This document shows, one piece after another, positions 51,911 to 60,418 of a stretch of 64,000 bases of DNA; position 1 is the stretch's first letter; each line of letters starts with the position of its first letter. Both the position numbers and the translations under genes were made by a program. The notes beneath the pieces were generated by a model. The model was not told the DNA's origin. It worked only from the letters and a program-made list of their open reading frames with translations, and made no database searches. Source of the DNA: CAYQQJ01 sp964419935 (GTDB lineage Bacteria > Pseudomonadota > Gammaproteobacteria > Pseudomonadales > Cellvibrionaceae); the NCBI GenBank assembly GCA_964419935.1, contig CAYQQJ010000004.1:110487-174486 (forward strand), given 5' to 3'.

Positions 51911-53062
51911 TTATTCTTCGAACACATAGAGGTGGCCGTCCAGGTCACCGACATAAACGCGTGCCCCTTTCACCGCTGGAGAAGAATGGACGCCGCCGTG
52001 GACGTAGCCCGTCACTGGTTTTGGTTCGTAGCTCCATCGCAACTGCCCGGTCTGCACATCAACGGCATAAAAACTTCGTTTGATCTGTTGCCAGTATTCG
52101 TCAGCGCCGGTTGTACCTATATATAAGATGCCGTTCGCAAGCGTGGGGGTTGCCCAACCCCAGCCATCAATCGGAAACGACCAGGCTTCCTCGCCGGTTG
52201 CCGTGTTGAACTTCGATACTTTGCGCGCGTCTGAGCTTCCCAGAAAAAAAGTACCCTCGTCGCCAGCTATCCCTGAAGATTCGACCCAGGAACCATTGGG
52301 ATAACGATAAACCCATTCAGTTTCTCCGCTCTTGGCATTCCAGGCATACAGCTGTGCATCCCGGGAGCCGACAATTACGCGGCCATCCATCAGCAGCGGA
52401 GTGGAAACAATTCGTCCCCCGGTTTTCTGCTTCCAGAGCAATTCACCAGTTCGTCCATCGAGCGCATACACGCTGTGATCCCAACTGCCAAAATAAACCC
52501 GGTTGCCCTGGGCGACGGGGTTACTGCGTATGCGGTCCTTGGCTTTGAATTTCCACAGTAGATCACCGCTGGTGGCATTCAGCGCGTAGAGATGACCATC
52601 GGCACTGCCCACATACAGAGAGTGCCCCTTCACCACGGGCGAAGATTTGCCCCAATCAAAATCTGAAGTGGCTTCATAAGCTGGGAGGTTGCGAACAGCC
52701 TCACCGTCACCGAGGTTGTACTTCCAGAGCAGTTCACCGGAATCTTTGTGGAGCGCGTAAATATAACCGTCATCGCTGCTGAAAAACACACCTTGTCCCG
52801 CGAATGCCGGTGTCGCGCGAATCCGGTCACGAGTGGCGAATTTCCACTGCAGTGTTCGTGTTTGTGCATTCAGCGCGTACAGGTGCCCATCATCGCTGCC
52901 AAAATAGATTGTGTTGCCCGTGACCTTGATGTTCCCCCAGATGGCGCCATTTGTTTTGAAACTCCAGATCAAATCACCACTGGCACCGTAAGCCGACGAC
53001 ACAGCCAGAGAGAACAACAGAAAAACCAGTGAGATTGTTGGCAAACTGAATCGACGAAACAT
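51911..53062 (-). CDS. Secreted PQQ-binding-like beta-propeller repeat protein
   Basis: 383 residues with a signal peptide (about 1-26, ending SSAYGA). The mature protein is a series of about eight blades with the repeated pattern VYFGSxDGxLYALNAxTGxLLWKFK, typical of PQQ_2 domains (BamB/quinoprotein-like). No catalytic quinoprotein dehydrogenase Asp/Glu context was recognised, so it may be a scaffold or binding protein rather than an enzyme. It lies with a CadC-like regulator and a TonB receptor. Not BamB itself, judging by its position away from bam/engA genes and lack of a lipobox. Confidence 0.8.
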   Translation of the reverse strand: MFRRFSLPTISLVFLLFSLAVSSAYGASGDLIWSFKTNGAIWGNIKVTGNTIYFGSDDGHLYALNAQTRTLQWKFATRDRIRATPAFAGQGVFFSSDDGYIYALHKDSGELLWKYNLGDGEAVRNLPAYEATSDFDWGKSSPVVKGHSLYVGSADGHLYALNATSGDLLWKFKAKDRIRSNPVAQGNRVYFGSWDHSVYALDGRTGELLWKQKTGGRIVSTPLLMDGRVIVGSRDAQLYAWNAKSGETEWVYRYPNGSWVESSGIAGDEGTFFLGSSDARKVSKFNTATGEEAWSFPIDGWGWATPTLANGILYIGTTGADEYWQQIKRSFYAVDVQTGQLRWSYEPKPVTGYVHGGVHSSPAVKGARVYVGDLDGHLYVFEE

Positions 53063-53184
53063 AGTAACTCCTTGCAGTTGTTTTTAACGTGTTAACGCCA
53101 CTAACCTAACAAGGAGCCGATAATTCGTCCTGAAATCAAACTGAGGGGACCTGAAGAAATCTAAATAACCTGATCACCGCCTTG

Positions 53185-54576
53185 CTATCGGAGTCCCATT
53201 TTCTGCAGCAATGCATTGAACGCGGGAAATTCATGAAGCGGTTGATACTTTGGGTCCACCGCCAACCAGAGGACCTCAACCTGACGTTGCTCTACCGCTG
53301 TCTGCAGTAATTCAATGGCCTGTTGGTAGCGTCCTGCTCCAATGGCGTACCGGGCGAGGGACAAAGGAGGCCGATACTGGCCGATGTCCAACTGCTTTTC
53401 GTCTTTCAACAACAGCCAGCCATAGGCACCCGCAAGACCGCTTTCCAAATATCCTTGAGTGACGGATTCCACATCGCTTTGTGAGTAGCCTGCCGTGGTC
53501 ATGATGTGCCGCAGCTCCTGCCAAGCACGATCCGGATCGCCCATCTGTTCAAAAATGGCCTGACGACAAACGTGATAATAAACATTGTGCGGTTCAACGC
53601 GGTGGAGTTTATTAATGGATTCTAGGGCGCTCTCGTAACGCCCACTCATGGTTTCGATCCAAGCCACGGAAGCCGTGGAATATCCTTCCGGGTCCAAATC
53701 CTGGTAACGGTAGCTGTACTCCAGTGCGCGCTCAAACTGGCCCATTGCCAGCAAGAACTGCGCATAGTCGAAATAACTTTGGGCGCTATCCAGCGCGCGC
53801 TGGTAATGCTCACCGGCCAAATCAAACTGCCAGTGATGCAGAAAAAGCAGATTCGCCTTGGCCAAGTGTGCCAACGCGTGATCCGGCTTCAACTCTAGTG
53901 CATGATCTATCCAAACGGTCACCTGCTCAGCCTGACTTTTCTCAAGCTGAGCGCCGAATACTCGTCGGGCGCTTTGGTCCGCTGCAAGGGCATAGGCATC
54001 GGCGAAGCCCGGTGCGTTCGCCATGATTTTTTCCAGCAGAGCCATGGCGGCGTCGACTTTTTCATCACCCAAAGTCAGCAGATACCGCGCCTCGCGATAA
54101 TCATCGGCCAGTACCTGCGATAGTGTCGACTCCATTCCCTGGTTGCGCGCGGGCTTGAAGCCTAAAGTTGCCACGGCACCAATAAACAGCAGCACCATCA
54201 CGGCCGTTAACGACAGTAAAACAGCCTTTTTGTCGCCACGCTTGGTCTGGCGGCCTTCCAGATTCTCTACCGGTGCCAGCCACCTATAGCCAACGCCGGG
54301 AATCGTTTTGATGAATTCCGGCGAACGCGGGTTGTCACCCAAGGCTTTGCGCAAATTGGCGACGCACACATAGAGCGCATCGTCATTCACCACACGGGAA
54401 TGCCAGACAACATCCAGCAACTCCGTCTTGCTGATGTCCCGTGCCGGGTGTTGCGCCATGAACAGCAGCAGTTGCGCTTGCTTATTTTCCAGCGTCACCT
54501 CAATGTCACCTCGCGTCAGCCGCTGACTGTCGGGATGAAAAGTCCAACTGCCGATGCGTAGCTTTTTACAACTCAC
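53185..54576 (-). CDS. CadC-like transmembrane winged-helix regulator with TPR repeats
   Basis: 463 residues from the GTG at 54576 (GAGG nine bases upstream). N-terminal OmpR/CadC-type winged helix (about 5-95, LENKQAQLLLFMAQHPARDISKTELLDVVWHSRVVNDDALYVCVANLRKALGDN with the HTH), a single membrane helix (about 118-138) and a periplasmic TPR region (about 180-460). The class binds DNA while membrane-anchored and responds to envelope or small-molecule cues. A longer start at 54633 is possible. Likely controls neighbouring genes; target unproven. Confidence 0.85.
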   Translation of the reverse strand: MSCKKLRIGSWTFHPDSQRLTRGDIEVTLENKQAQLLLFMAQHPARDISKTELLDVVWHSRVVNDDALYVCVANLRKALGDNPRSPEFIKTIPGVGYRWLAPVENLEGRQTKRGDKKAVLLSLTAVMVLLFIGAVATLGFKPARNQGMESTLSQVLADDYREARYLLTLGDEKVDAAMALLEKIMANAPGFADAYALAADQSARRVFGAQLEKSQAEQVTVWIDHALELKPDHALAHLAKANLLFLHHWQFDLAGEHYQRALDSAQSYFDYAQFLLAMGQFERALEYSYRYQDLDPEGYSTASVAWIETMSGRYESALESINKLHRVEPHNVYYHVCRQAIFEQMGDPDRAWQELRHIMTTAGYSQSDVESVTQGYLESGLAGAYGWLLLKDEKQLDIGQYRPPLSLARYAIGAGRYQQAIELLQTAVEQRQVEVLWLAVDPKYQPLHEFPAFNALLQKMGLR

Positions 54577-54642
54577 TATGGCTGCCTCACAAACTATCGC
54601 TTGATTGATAAACTCTCCACCCATAATCAGCACGCTTTTGGA

Positions 54643-55470
54643 CTAGGCCACCAGCGGATATGGCAACAACAGGAAATGCACAAGGTTGACGCCGGCATGC
54701 ACGCCAACGGCCATGACGAAACGGTTCGTCAATGCGTAAACCAACCCGTAGGCTGCGCCAGCCAACCAGTAAACCGCGAACGCCGCATCGAGAGCGGGAT
54801 GATGCACAAACGCAAACAATACACTGCAAACCAAAACCGGAACCAGCAGTCGCAGCCATCTGTGGCTAAACCAGTTCATCATGTGCCTGTGCAATAGCAA
54901 GCGGAAGAAGGCTTCTTCAGAGAAACAGGTGACGAAGACATTTACCAACATGAATTGCCAAAACACCGCCGGAAACTTGGGCGTCCAGGGCAGCTCCAGT
55001 AACTGTTGCGCCGCGATGATGACCAGCACCACAGCGATGAATACCAACAATAATGCAGCGCCGGCGCTCGTGGCCAGTGCGGCCTGTCTATCACCATTCA
55101 CACCGAGCAAGAAAGCCATCACCAGTAAGCCCGCCAAGGCTTTTGCAACATTCAGATATTGTGTGAAAGGTGCGCCGCCCTCATGCAGAGATTGGACACT
55201 GAAGATCAGGGGGTAATCGAATGCCGGCGGCCGATAGGTCGCAATCACTACACCGACAAAAAAAGCAAGAAGCCACAAGCCATTATGCAGAAGCCGCCGA
55301 TGGCGCAAAAACTGGTAGCCGAAAAGAATGACCGCAAAACAGCATAGTCCCAGAAAGGTAACCCAGGGCAACCGCCCGAATAGCGAAAGCACCAGCCCGG
55401 CAGTTAATATGAATAGGGCGACGTAGAGCCTATGATCCGTTATTGTTTTACTTATCACTGTATTTGCCAT
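54643..55470 (-). CDS. CPBP family intramembrane metalloprotease
   Basis: 275 residues, about eight hydrophobic spans. CPBP (CAAX-like) motifs: EEAFFR in motif 1 (about 185-190), FAFVHH in motif 2 and GVHAGVNLVHF in motif 3, giving the Glu/Arg/His/Asn-type active-site residues. Members cleave membrane substrates or modify prenylated or bacteriocin peptides; the substrate here is unknown. Same strand as the CadC-like regulator, 66 bases before it, so possibly co-transcribed. Confidence 0.88.
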   Translation of the reverse strand: MANTVISKTITDHRLYVALFILTAGLVLSLFGRLPWVTFLGLCCFAVILFGYQFLRHRRLLHNGLWLLAFFVGVVIATYRPPAFDYPLIFSVQSLHEGGAPFTQYLNVAKALAGLLVMAFLLGVNGDRQAALATSAGAALLLVFIAVVLVIIAAQQLLELPWTPKFPAVFWQFMLVNVFVTCFSEEAFFRLLLHRHMMNWFSHRWLRLLVPVLVCSVLFAFVHHPALDAAFAVYWLAGAAYGLVYALTNRFVMAVGVHAGVNLVHFLLLPYPLVA

Positions 55471-55572
55471 GAATTTATTTTCCAGAGCTATCCATCACCC
55501 ATTACTTACCACCTCAAGTTTCGGAGTTCAATGGTCACATGCTTGAGGCGTGCGCGTAGTGAGGTTCGATTT

Positions 55573-55663
55573 GGGGTGGGGCTATTCAAGACCCTGGCCC
55601 GCGGGATTCGGGCGAGGAGCCCCCAGGGACGGGTTCACAGCGTGTCTTGAAAAGCCCTACCCC
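55573..55663. mobile_element. MITE-like 91-bp element with 20-bp inverted ends
   Basis: GGGGTGGGGCTATTCAAGAC (55573-55592) and its imperfect inverse (55644-55663) match at 18 of 20. The interior contains CCCCCAGGGACGGGTTCAC, related to part of the core of 56571-56784. No coding capacity. Confidence 0.65.
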
Positions 55664-55742
55664 GAAGCGGGCCGGCGCTAAAACCACCCAAAAGGCGGCG
55701 GAAAGAGCCTTCTGAACTCCAAACTTGAGTTACCACCATCCA

Positions 55743-56492
55743 TCACCGATTCCCGCACACCAAGCAATGCGGATCGCGCTTCAACCGCAATTCGCGCCAC
55801 TGCGTATGCTTCGCGTCGAATAACAATAAGCGGCCAACGAGTGGAGTGCCAAAGCCGCCCAGAATTTTCAAAACCTCCAGCGCCTGCATTGAACCGATGA
55901 CACCCACCAGCGGCGCCAGCACACCGGCCTCCGCGCAGCTGAGATTTTCTTCGCCGGCAACATCATATAAACATTGATAACACGGGCTGTCGTCCTTTCG
56001 CGTATCAAACGCTGTCAACTGTCCATCCAGCCGAATTGCGGCACCGGAAACCAGCGGTGTGCGCTGGCGCACGCAGGCGGCGTTAACCGTCTGGCGGGTA
56101 GGGAAATTATCGCAACAATCCACCACCACATCAGCCAGCGCCACCTGTTCATCCAATGCCTCGTCACTCAGGCGGTGGTCAATCGTCTCCACATGAATCT
56201 GGCTGTTGATCGCCTGAGCCGCTCGCGCCGCCGAGGCCACCTTGGAGTCGCCGAGGGATGCTTCGGTGTGGCTGATTTGCCGTTGCAGGTTGGAAATTTC
56301 CACATGGTCGTCGTCGACCATAACCAAATGTCCTACACCGGAAGCCGCCAGATAAAGCGACACTGGCGAACCCAAACCGCCGAGCCCAATCATCAACACC
56401 CGCGATTGCGCGAACGCCTCCTGCCCCTGCACATCGATCTCCGGCAGCAGTATGTGGCGACTGTAACGCAGTAATTGTTCGTCGGTCAGCAT
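55743..56492 (-). CDS. moeB: Molybdopterin-synthase adenylyltransferase-like protein
   Basis: ThiF/MoeB E1-like enzyme that adenylates the C-terminal Gly of a sulfur carrier (MoaD-type). 249 residues: ATP-binding GLGGLGSP (37-44), DDDHVEISNLQRQ, DCCDNFPTRQ, and two zinc CxxC pairs (CYQC, CLVC). Position beside prmC-prfA-hemA fits Pseudomonas moeB. Whether it serves MoaD or another carrier (ThiS) is not decided by sequence alone. murI, often next, is not here. Confidence 0.93.
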   Translation of the reverse strand: MLTDEQLLRYSRHILLPEIDVQGQEAFAQSRVLMIGLGGLGSPVSLYLAASGVGHLVMVDDDHVEISNLQRQISHTEASLGDSKVASAARAAQAINSQIHVETIDHRLSDEALDEQVALADVVVDCCDNFPTRQTVNAACVRQRTPLVSGAAIRLDGQLTAFDTRKDDSPCYQCLYDVAGEENLSCAEAGVLAPLVGVIGSMQALEVLKILGGFGTPLVGRLLLFDAKHTQWRELRLKRDPHCLVCGNR

Positions 56493-56570
56493 GGTGTGGT
56501 TTGCTCTCTATGGTCTAAAAAATGTCAGAGTCGCATATATATGTCTTCGTAAGGAACTCCACGGGCCGTA

Positions 56571-56784
56571 CAGGGTGAAGGTTCAGCACAAATCGGCAGG
56601 AAAGCCAATTTGCACAGCCGTAGGCTGCCCAACGGGTGCAGCACATGGAAGTGCTGCATGAGCCGTCGTGAACCCATCCATGGGGACTGCGACGTGCATG
56701 GATGCACTAATGCCGCGGTGGCATGGATGCCAAAGAGCGGCCTCACAAGGTCCCTCTTGTGAAGCTTGCTGAACCTTCACCCTG
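56571..56784. mobile_element. MITE-like 214-bp element with perfect 18-bp terminal inverted repeats
   Basis: CAGGGTGAAGGTTCAGCA at 56571-56588 is exactly inverted at 56767-56784. The core (minus strand) includes CAGCACTTCCATGTGC, GGGCAGCCTACGGCTGTGC and a CTTTCCTGCCGATTTG stretch, closely related to the core of the element at 56888-57053. It also holds CATGGATG. No transposase. Confidence 0.8.
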
Positions 56785-56887
56785 CACGCCCCCGGCAGAA
56801 CATTACCTATGGTACTTCTTATCCTTGAAGCTCCGGCAATTTGGAATCGACAGGATAAAAATGACTCACGGAATGCGGCCAGGGTGA

Positions 56888-57053
56888 TTCGGGTAAGACT
56901 TTCCGAAACCCTCACTTCAGGGATGAAGTGGGGGAGCTACATGGATGTATTCATGCAGCACATCCCTGTGCTACACCCTTCGGGCAACCTTCGGTTGTGC
57001 AAATCAGCTTTCCTGCCGATTTGTCACCGCGTTTTCGGAAAGCCTTACCCGAA
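56888..57053. mobile_element. MITE-like 166-bp element with 21-bp inverted ends
   Basis: The ends (56888-56908 and 57033-57053, TTTCGGAAAG-type) are inverted with 20 of 21 matching. The core contains TACATGGATGTATTCATGCA, CAGCACATCCCTGTGCT, CACCCTTCGGGCAACC and GCTTTCCTGCCGATTTG. The core matches the neighbouring element while the ends differ. Confidence 0.8.
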
Positions 57054-57094
57054 GCGCCCGAGAACTTGCTTACGAAGTTCGCATTTCAGGTATC

Positions 57095-57195
57095 CCTTTT
57101 ACTTACAGCTTACCGCTTGAGGCTTGTAGCTCTTACTTTTCCCTTTCCCTTTTTTCCTATCTTTTAACTTGCAGCTTGCAGCTTGCGGCTTACAG
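57095..57195 (-). repeat. 3'-end heptad module after prmC, with a second CAAGC block
   Basis: On the prmC strand the stop is followed by CTGTAAGCCG, CAAGCTG CAAGCTG CAAGTTA, AAAGATAGG, an AAAAAAGGGAAAGGGAAAAG array and a second series TACAAGCCTCAAGCGGTAAG. It is the fullest version of the module in the window. Confidence 0.85.
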
Positions 57196-58029
57196 CTATC
57201 TTCTCCCCACCATCACCCGGTCCCGCCCCCCCAGATCCTGATGCGTTGCTACCGCAGTGAAGCCCGCATCACTCATCAGCTGGCGCACTGCTTCTGCCTG
57301 TTGCCAGCCATGTTCCAGCAGCAACCAGCAATCGCGCTGATTGAGCGCCGCTGTTTGTTGCACAATGTGACGGAGATCCGCCAGACCCTGTTCGTCCGCC
57401 ACCAGGGCTGAGACAGGTTCAAACCGCACATCGCCCTGTCGCAAGTGCAGGTCCTCGGCATCAATATAAGGTGGATTGCTGACAATCATGTCAAAGTCGA
57501 CGACAGGCAATGCGCTGAACCAGTCGCTCTCTACCACCTGCACATTATCCAGCGCCAACCGCTGTCGGTTGCGCTCCGCCAGGTGTACGGCAGCGGGAAA
57601 TTTATCGCAGGCGGTTATGCGGCAATCAGGCCTTTCACTGGCCAACGCCAATGCTACTGCGCCGGTACCGGTGCCTAAGTCCAAAATTTGTTGCGGAGTT
57701 TTGGGTAGCAACTGCAATGCGAGTTCGACCAGAAGCTCGGTGTCCGGCCGCGGAATCAATGTACTTGCATCAACCTGAAGCGGCAGTGACCAAAATTCCC
57801 GGTAACTCAGAATATGGGCGATTGGCTCCCCCGTCTGACGACGGGAAAATGCGGTGGAGAATGCCGTCGCCTGGTCCGCAGTGAGTTCGCGCTCCGGCCA
57901 GGTGAACAGGTAAGTGCGATCCCGCTGCAGACATTCTGCCAACAGCAACTCGGCATCGAGCCGCGGTGAGTCGCTCACGTCCCTGAACTCAACGGCACGC
58001 GCCAGAGCCTCGGCAATGGTTGTCACCAT
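57196..58029 (-). CDS. prmC: Peptide chain release factor N5-glutamine methyltransferase
   Basis: Methylates the Gln of the GGQ motif in RF1 and RF2. 277 residues: SAM-binding DLGTGTG (117-123) and the catalytic NPPY (185-188), with a helical N-domain. The ATG overlaps the prfA stop by one base (TGATG), the usual translational coupling with its substrate gene. Confidence 0.97.
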   Translation of the reverse strand: MVTTIAEALARAVEFRDVSDSPRLDAELLLAECLQRDRTYLFTWPERELTADQATAFSTAFSRRQTGEPIAHILSYREFWSLPLQVDASTLIPRPDTELLVELALQLLPKTPQQILDLGTGTGAVALALASERPDCRITACDKFPAAVHLAERNRQRLALDNVQVVESDWFSALPVVDFDMIVSNPPYIDAEDLHLRQGDVRFEPVSALVADEQGLADLRHIVQQTAALNQRDCWLLLEHGWQQAEAVRQLMSDAGFTAVATHQDLGGRDRVMVGRR

Positions 58030-59111
58030 CAGTCCGCCAGGGCTGCCAGTTGATCCGCCTGATATTCGTTGACCAGCGGCTGGATCACGTCCTCAAGACC
58101 GCCCTGCATTACTTCTTCCAGTTTGTAGAGCGTCAGGTTGATGCGGTGGTCTGTCACTCGGCCTTGGGGATAGTTGTAAGTGCGTATACGTTCGGAGCGG
58201 TCGCCACTTCCCACAAGGCTGCGGCGTTCATCGGCCTGCTCCTTCGCCGCTTTTTCTTCCTGCGCGCTACTTAAGCGCGAAGCCAGGAGCGCCATAGCCT
58301 TGGCGCGGTTTTTGTGCTGGGAGCGCTCGTCCTGGCACTCCACTACCAAACCTGTGGGAATATGAGTCAGGCGTATCGCCGAATCGGTTTTGTTCACGTG
58401 CTGCCCACCGGCACCGCTGGCGCGAAAGGTATCCACCCGCAAGTCCGCCTTGTTGATGTTGACCGCTTCCATCTCATCGGCCTCCGGCATCACCGCGACG
58501 GTACAGGCGGAGGTGTGGATACGCCCCTGGGATTCGGTCTGTGGCACACGCTGCACCCTGTGCGCACCGGACTCAAACTTCAGCTTGGAGTAAACGCCCT
58601 GGCCCACCACGCGAGTGATAAGTTCCTTGTAACCGCCGTGTTCGCCCTGGTTCTCGCTGATGATTTCCACTCGCCACCCCTGCTGCTCCGCGTAGCGGGA
58701 ATACATGCGAAACAGGTCACCGGAGAAAATCGCCGCTTCATCGCCACCGGTACCCGCGCGAATTTCGAGGAACACATTCTTGGTGTCATTCGGGTCTTTG
58801 GGCAACAGCAGCTTCTGGATTTCCAACTCCAGTGGTTCCAGCTGTTCCTGGGCGGCTTGCAGTTCCTCCTGCGCCATCGCGCGCATGTCTGCATCGCCAT
58901 CCTGCAACAGTGCACGAGCGTCGTTCACATCCTGTTGCACCGCCTGATAGCGATTGAAACATTCAACAACGGGCTCAAGCTCGGCATATTCTTCAGACAG
59001 CTCGCGGAATTTTTCGCGGTTGCCAATAATATCGGCATCACTTAGCAGTGCGCCCACTTCGTCATAGCGTTCATGAAGGTTTTCGAGTTTCGCCAGGATG
59101 GATGCTTTCAT
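58029..59111 (-). CDS. prfA: Peptide chain release factor 1
   Basis: Terminates translation at UAA and UAG. 360 residues. Stop-recognition PxT motif as PQT (190-192) and the GGQ (235-237) that enters the peptidyl transferase centre. Overlaps hemA by four bases (ATGA) and prmC by one, so hemA-prfA-prmC are translationally coupled. Confidence 0.98.
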   Translation of the reverse strand: MKASILAKLENLHERYDEVGALLSDADIIGNREKFRELSEEYAELEPVVECFNRYQAVQQDVNDARALLQDGDADMRAMAQEELQAAQEQLEPLELEIQKLLLPKDPNDTKNVFLEIRAGTGGDEAAIFSGDLFRMYSRYAEQQGWRVEIISENQGEHGGYKELITRVVGQGVYSKLKFESGAHRVQRVPQTESQGRIHTSACTVAVMPEADEMEAVNINKADLRVDTFRASGAGGQHVNKTDSAIRLTHIPTGLVVECQDERSQHKNRAKAMALLASRLSSAQEEKAAKEQADERRSLVGSGDRSERIRTYNYPQGRVTDHRINLTLYKLEEVMQGGLEDVIQPLVNEYQADQLAALAD

Positions 59112-60418
59112 TCATTCTCACTTGGGTTTTGAGTTGCGTCGGGTTCATCGACATTGGTCGCACCACTCTGCGGTGTCAGATCAAACGCCTGATTGAACAC
59201 ACTGACAATATGGTGATGTCCTTCGGCGCTGGCTTTCTTCAGTCGCGCCGTGGGAACATGCATGAATTTGTTGCTCAGGCTGCGCGCCAGCTGCGTCAGC
59301 ACCGCCGCAGGTTCAGCCCCGGCCTGCAGTGCCTTTTGGGCCCGCTCCAGCTCTTGATCCCGCAGGTCTTCGACGCGGGCGCGGAAGGCCTTTACCGTAT
59401 CCAGCGCACCGAGTACGCGCAATTCGCTCTCGTAGCTCAGCACGCCCTCTTCGATAATTCCGGTGGCTATGGTAGCTGCTTCAGCACGGGAACGCAGGTT
59501 TTCATCAATCACTTCCCGCAAATCATCCACCGTGTAGAGATAGACATCGCTCAGGTTGCCAACTTGGGGTTCAATATCCCGCGGTACCGCAATATCGATC
59601 ATGAACATGGGTTTGTGTTTACGCTTTTTCAGCGCCGCTTCCACGGCACCTTTTCCCAGCAGCGGCAGTTGGCTGGCGGTCGAGGAAATCACGATGTCAG
59701 CCCGGTGCAGCAAATCCGGAATGTCCGCCAGCAGTACCGCTTCTGCATTAAAATGTGCCGCCAGTTCGCTGGCGCGCTCAAGGGTACGGTTGGCAACAAT
59801 CAAGTGCTTGATACCCTGATCCACCAGGTGCCTTGCCACCAGCTCAATGGTCTCACCCGCGCCAATCAACAGGGCGGTATCATCCTTGAGGTTGGAAAAA
59901 ATCTGCTTGGCCAGGCTGACGGACGCATAGGCGACGGATACCGGATTTTCACCAATAGCGGTTTCCGAGCGCACGCGCTTGGCAATGGAAAATACACGAT
60001 GAAAGGCATTGTGAAGCACCGAGCCGAGACTGCCGGATTTTCCGGCAACGGAATAGGCGGACTTCATTTGCCCGAGAATCTGCGGCTCGCCCAGCACCAT
60101 GGAGTCCAACCCGGCGGCCACTTTCATCATATGGCGCGCGGCGTCACCACCTCGGTAATAATAGTGGCTGGCATCGAGCTCGGTAACCGGGATGTTGTGA
60201 TAGCCGGCAAACCACTCGAGCAGGGACGCCACGGCAGATTCGCTGTCAGCGTAGATCTCGGTTCGGTTGCAGGTGCTGAGTATGGCCACCTCATTCAACC
60301 CGGCCTGATCCTGGGCAGCGGCAAGGGCCCGCTCCATTTCATCGGGCGCGAATGCGGCTTTTTCTCGCAAATCCAGTGCAGCCGTATTATGGTTGATACC
60401 AAAGGCAATAAGAGTCAT
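59108..60418 (-). CDS. hemA: Glutamyl-tRNA reductase
   Basis: First enzyme of the C5 pathway to haem; reduces Glu-tRNA(Glu) to glutamate-1-semialdehyde with NADPH. 436 residues. Nucleophile C50 in LSTCNRTEIYAD, NADPH-binding IGAGETIELVARHL, and a C-terminal dimerisation helix. It opens a tightly overlapping hemA-prfA-prmC unit. Confidence 0.97.
   Translation of the reverse strand: MTLIAFGINHNTAALDLREKAAFAPDEMERALAAAQDQAGLNEVAILSTCNRTEIYADSESAVASLLEWFAGYHNIPVTELDASHYYYRGGDAARHMMKVAAGLDSMVLGEPQILGQMKSAYSVAGKSGSLGSVLHNAFHRVFSIAKRVRSETAIGENPVSVAYASVSLAKQIFSNLKDDTALLIGAGETIELVARHLVDQGIKHLIVANRTLERASELAAHFNAEAVLLADIPDLLHRADIVISSTASQLPLLGKGAVEAALKKRKHKPMFMIDIAVPRDIEPQVGNLSDVYLYTVDDLREVIDENLRSRAEAATIATGIIEEGVLSYESELRVLGALDTVKAFRARVEDLRDQELERAQKALQAGAEPAAVLTQLARSLSNKFMHVPTARLKKASAEGHHHIVSVFNQAFDLTPQSGATNVDEPDATQNPSENE

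Noticed and set aside
56809..57120. Open frames of 80-100 residues between moeB and prmC
   Set aside because: They lie across the inverted-repeat elements and heptad arrays; the frames are by-products of repeat composition.
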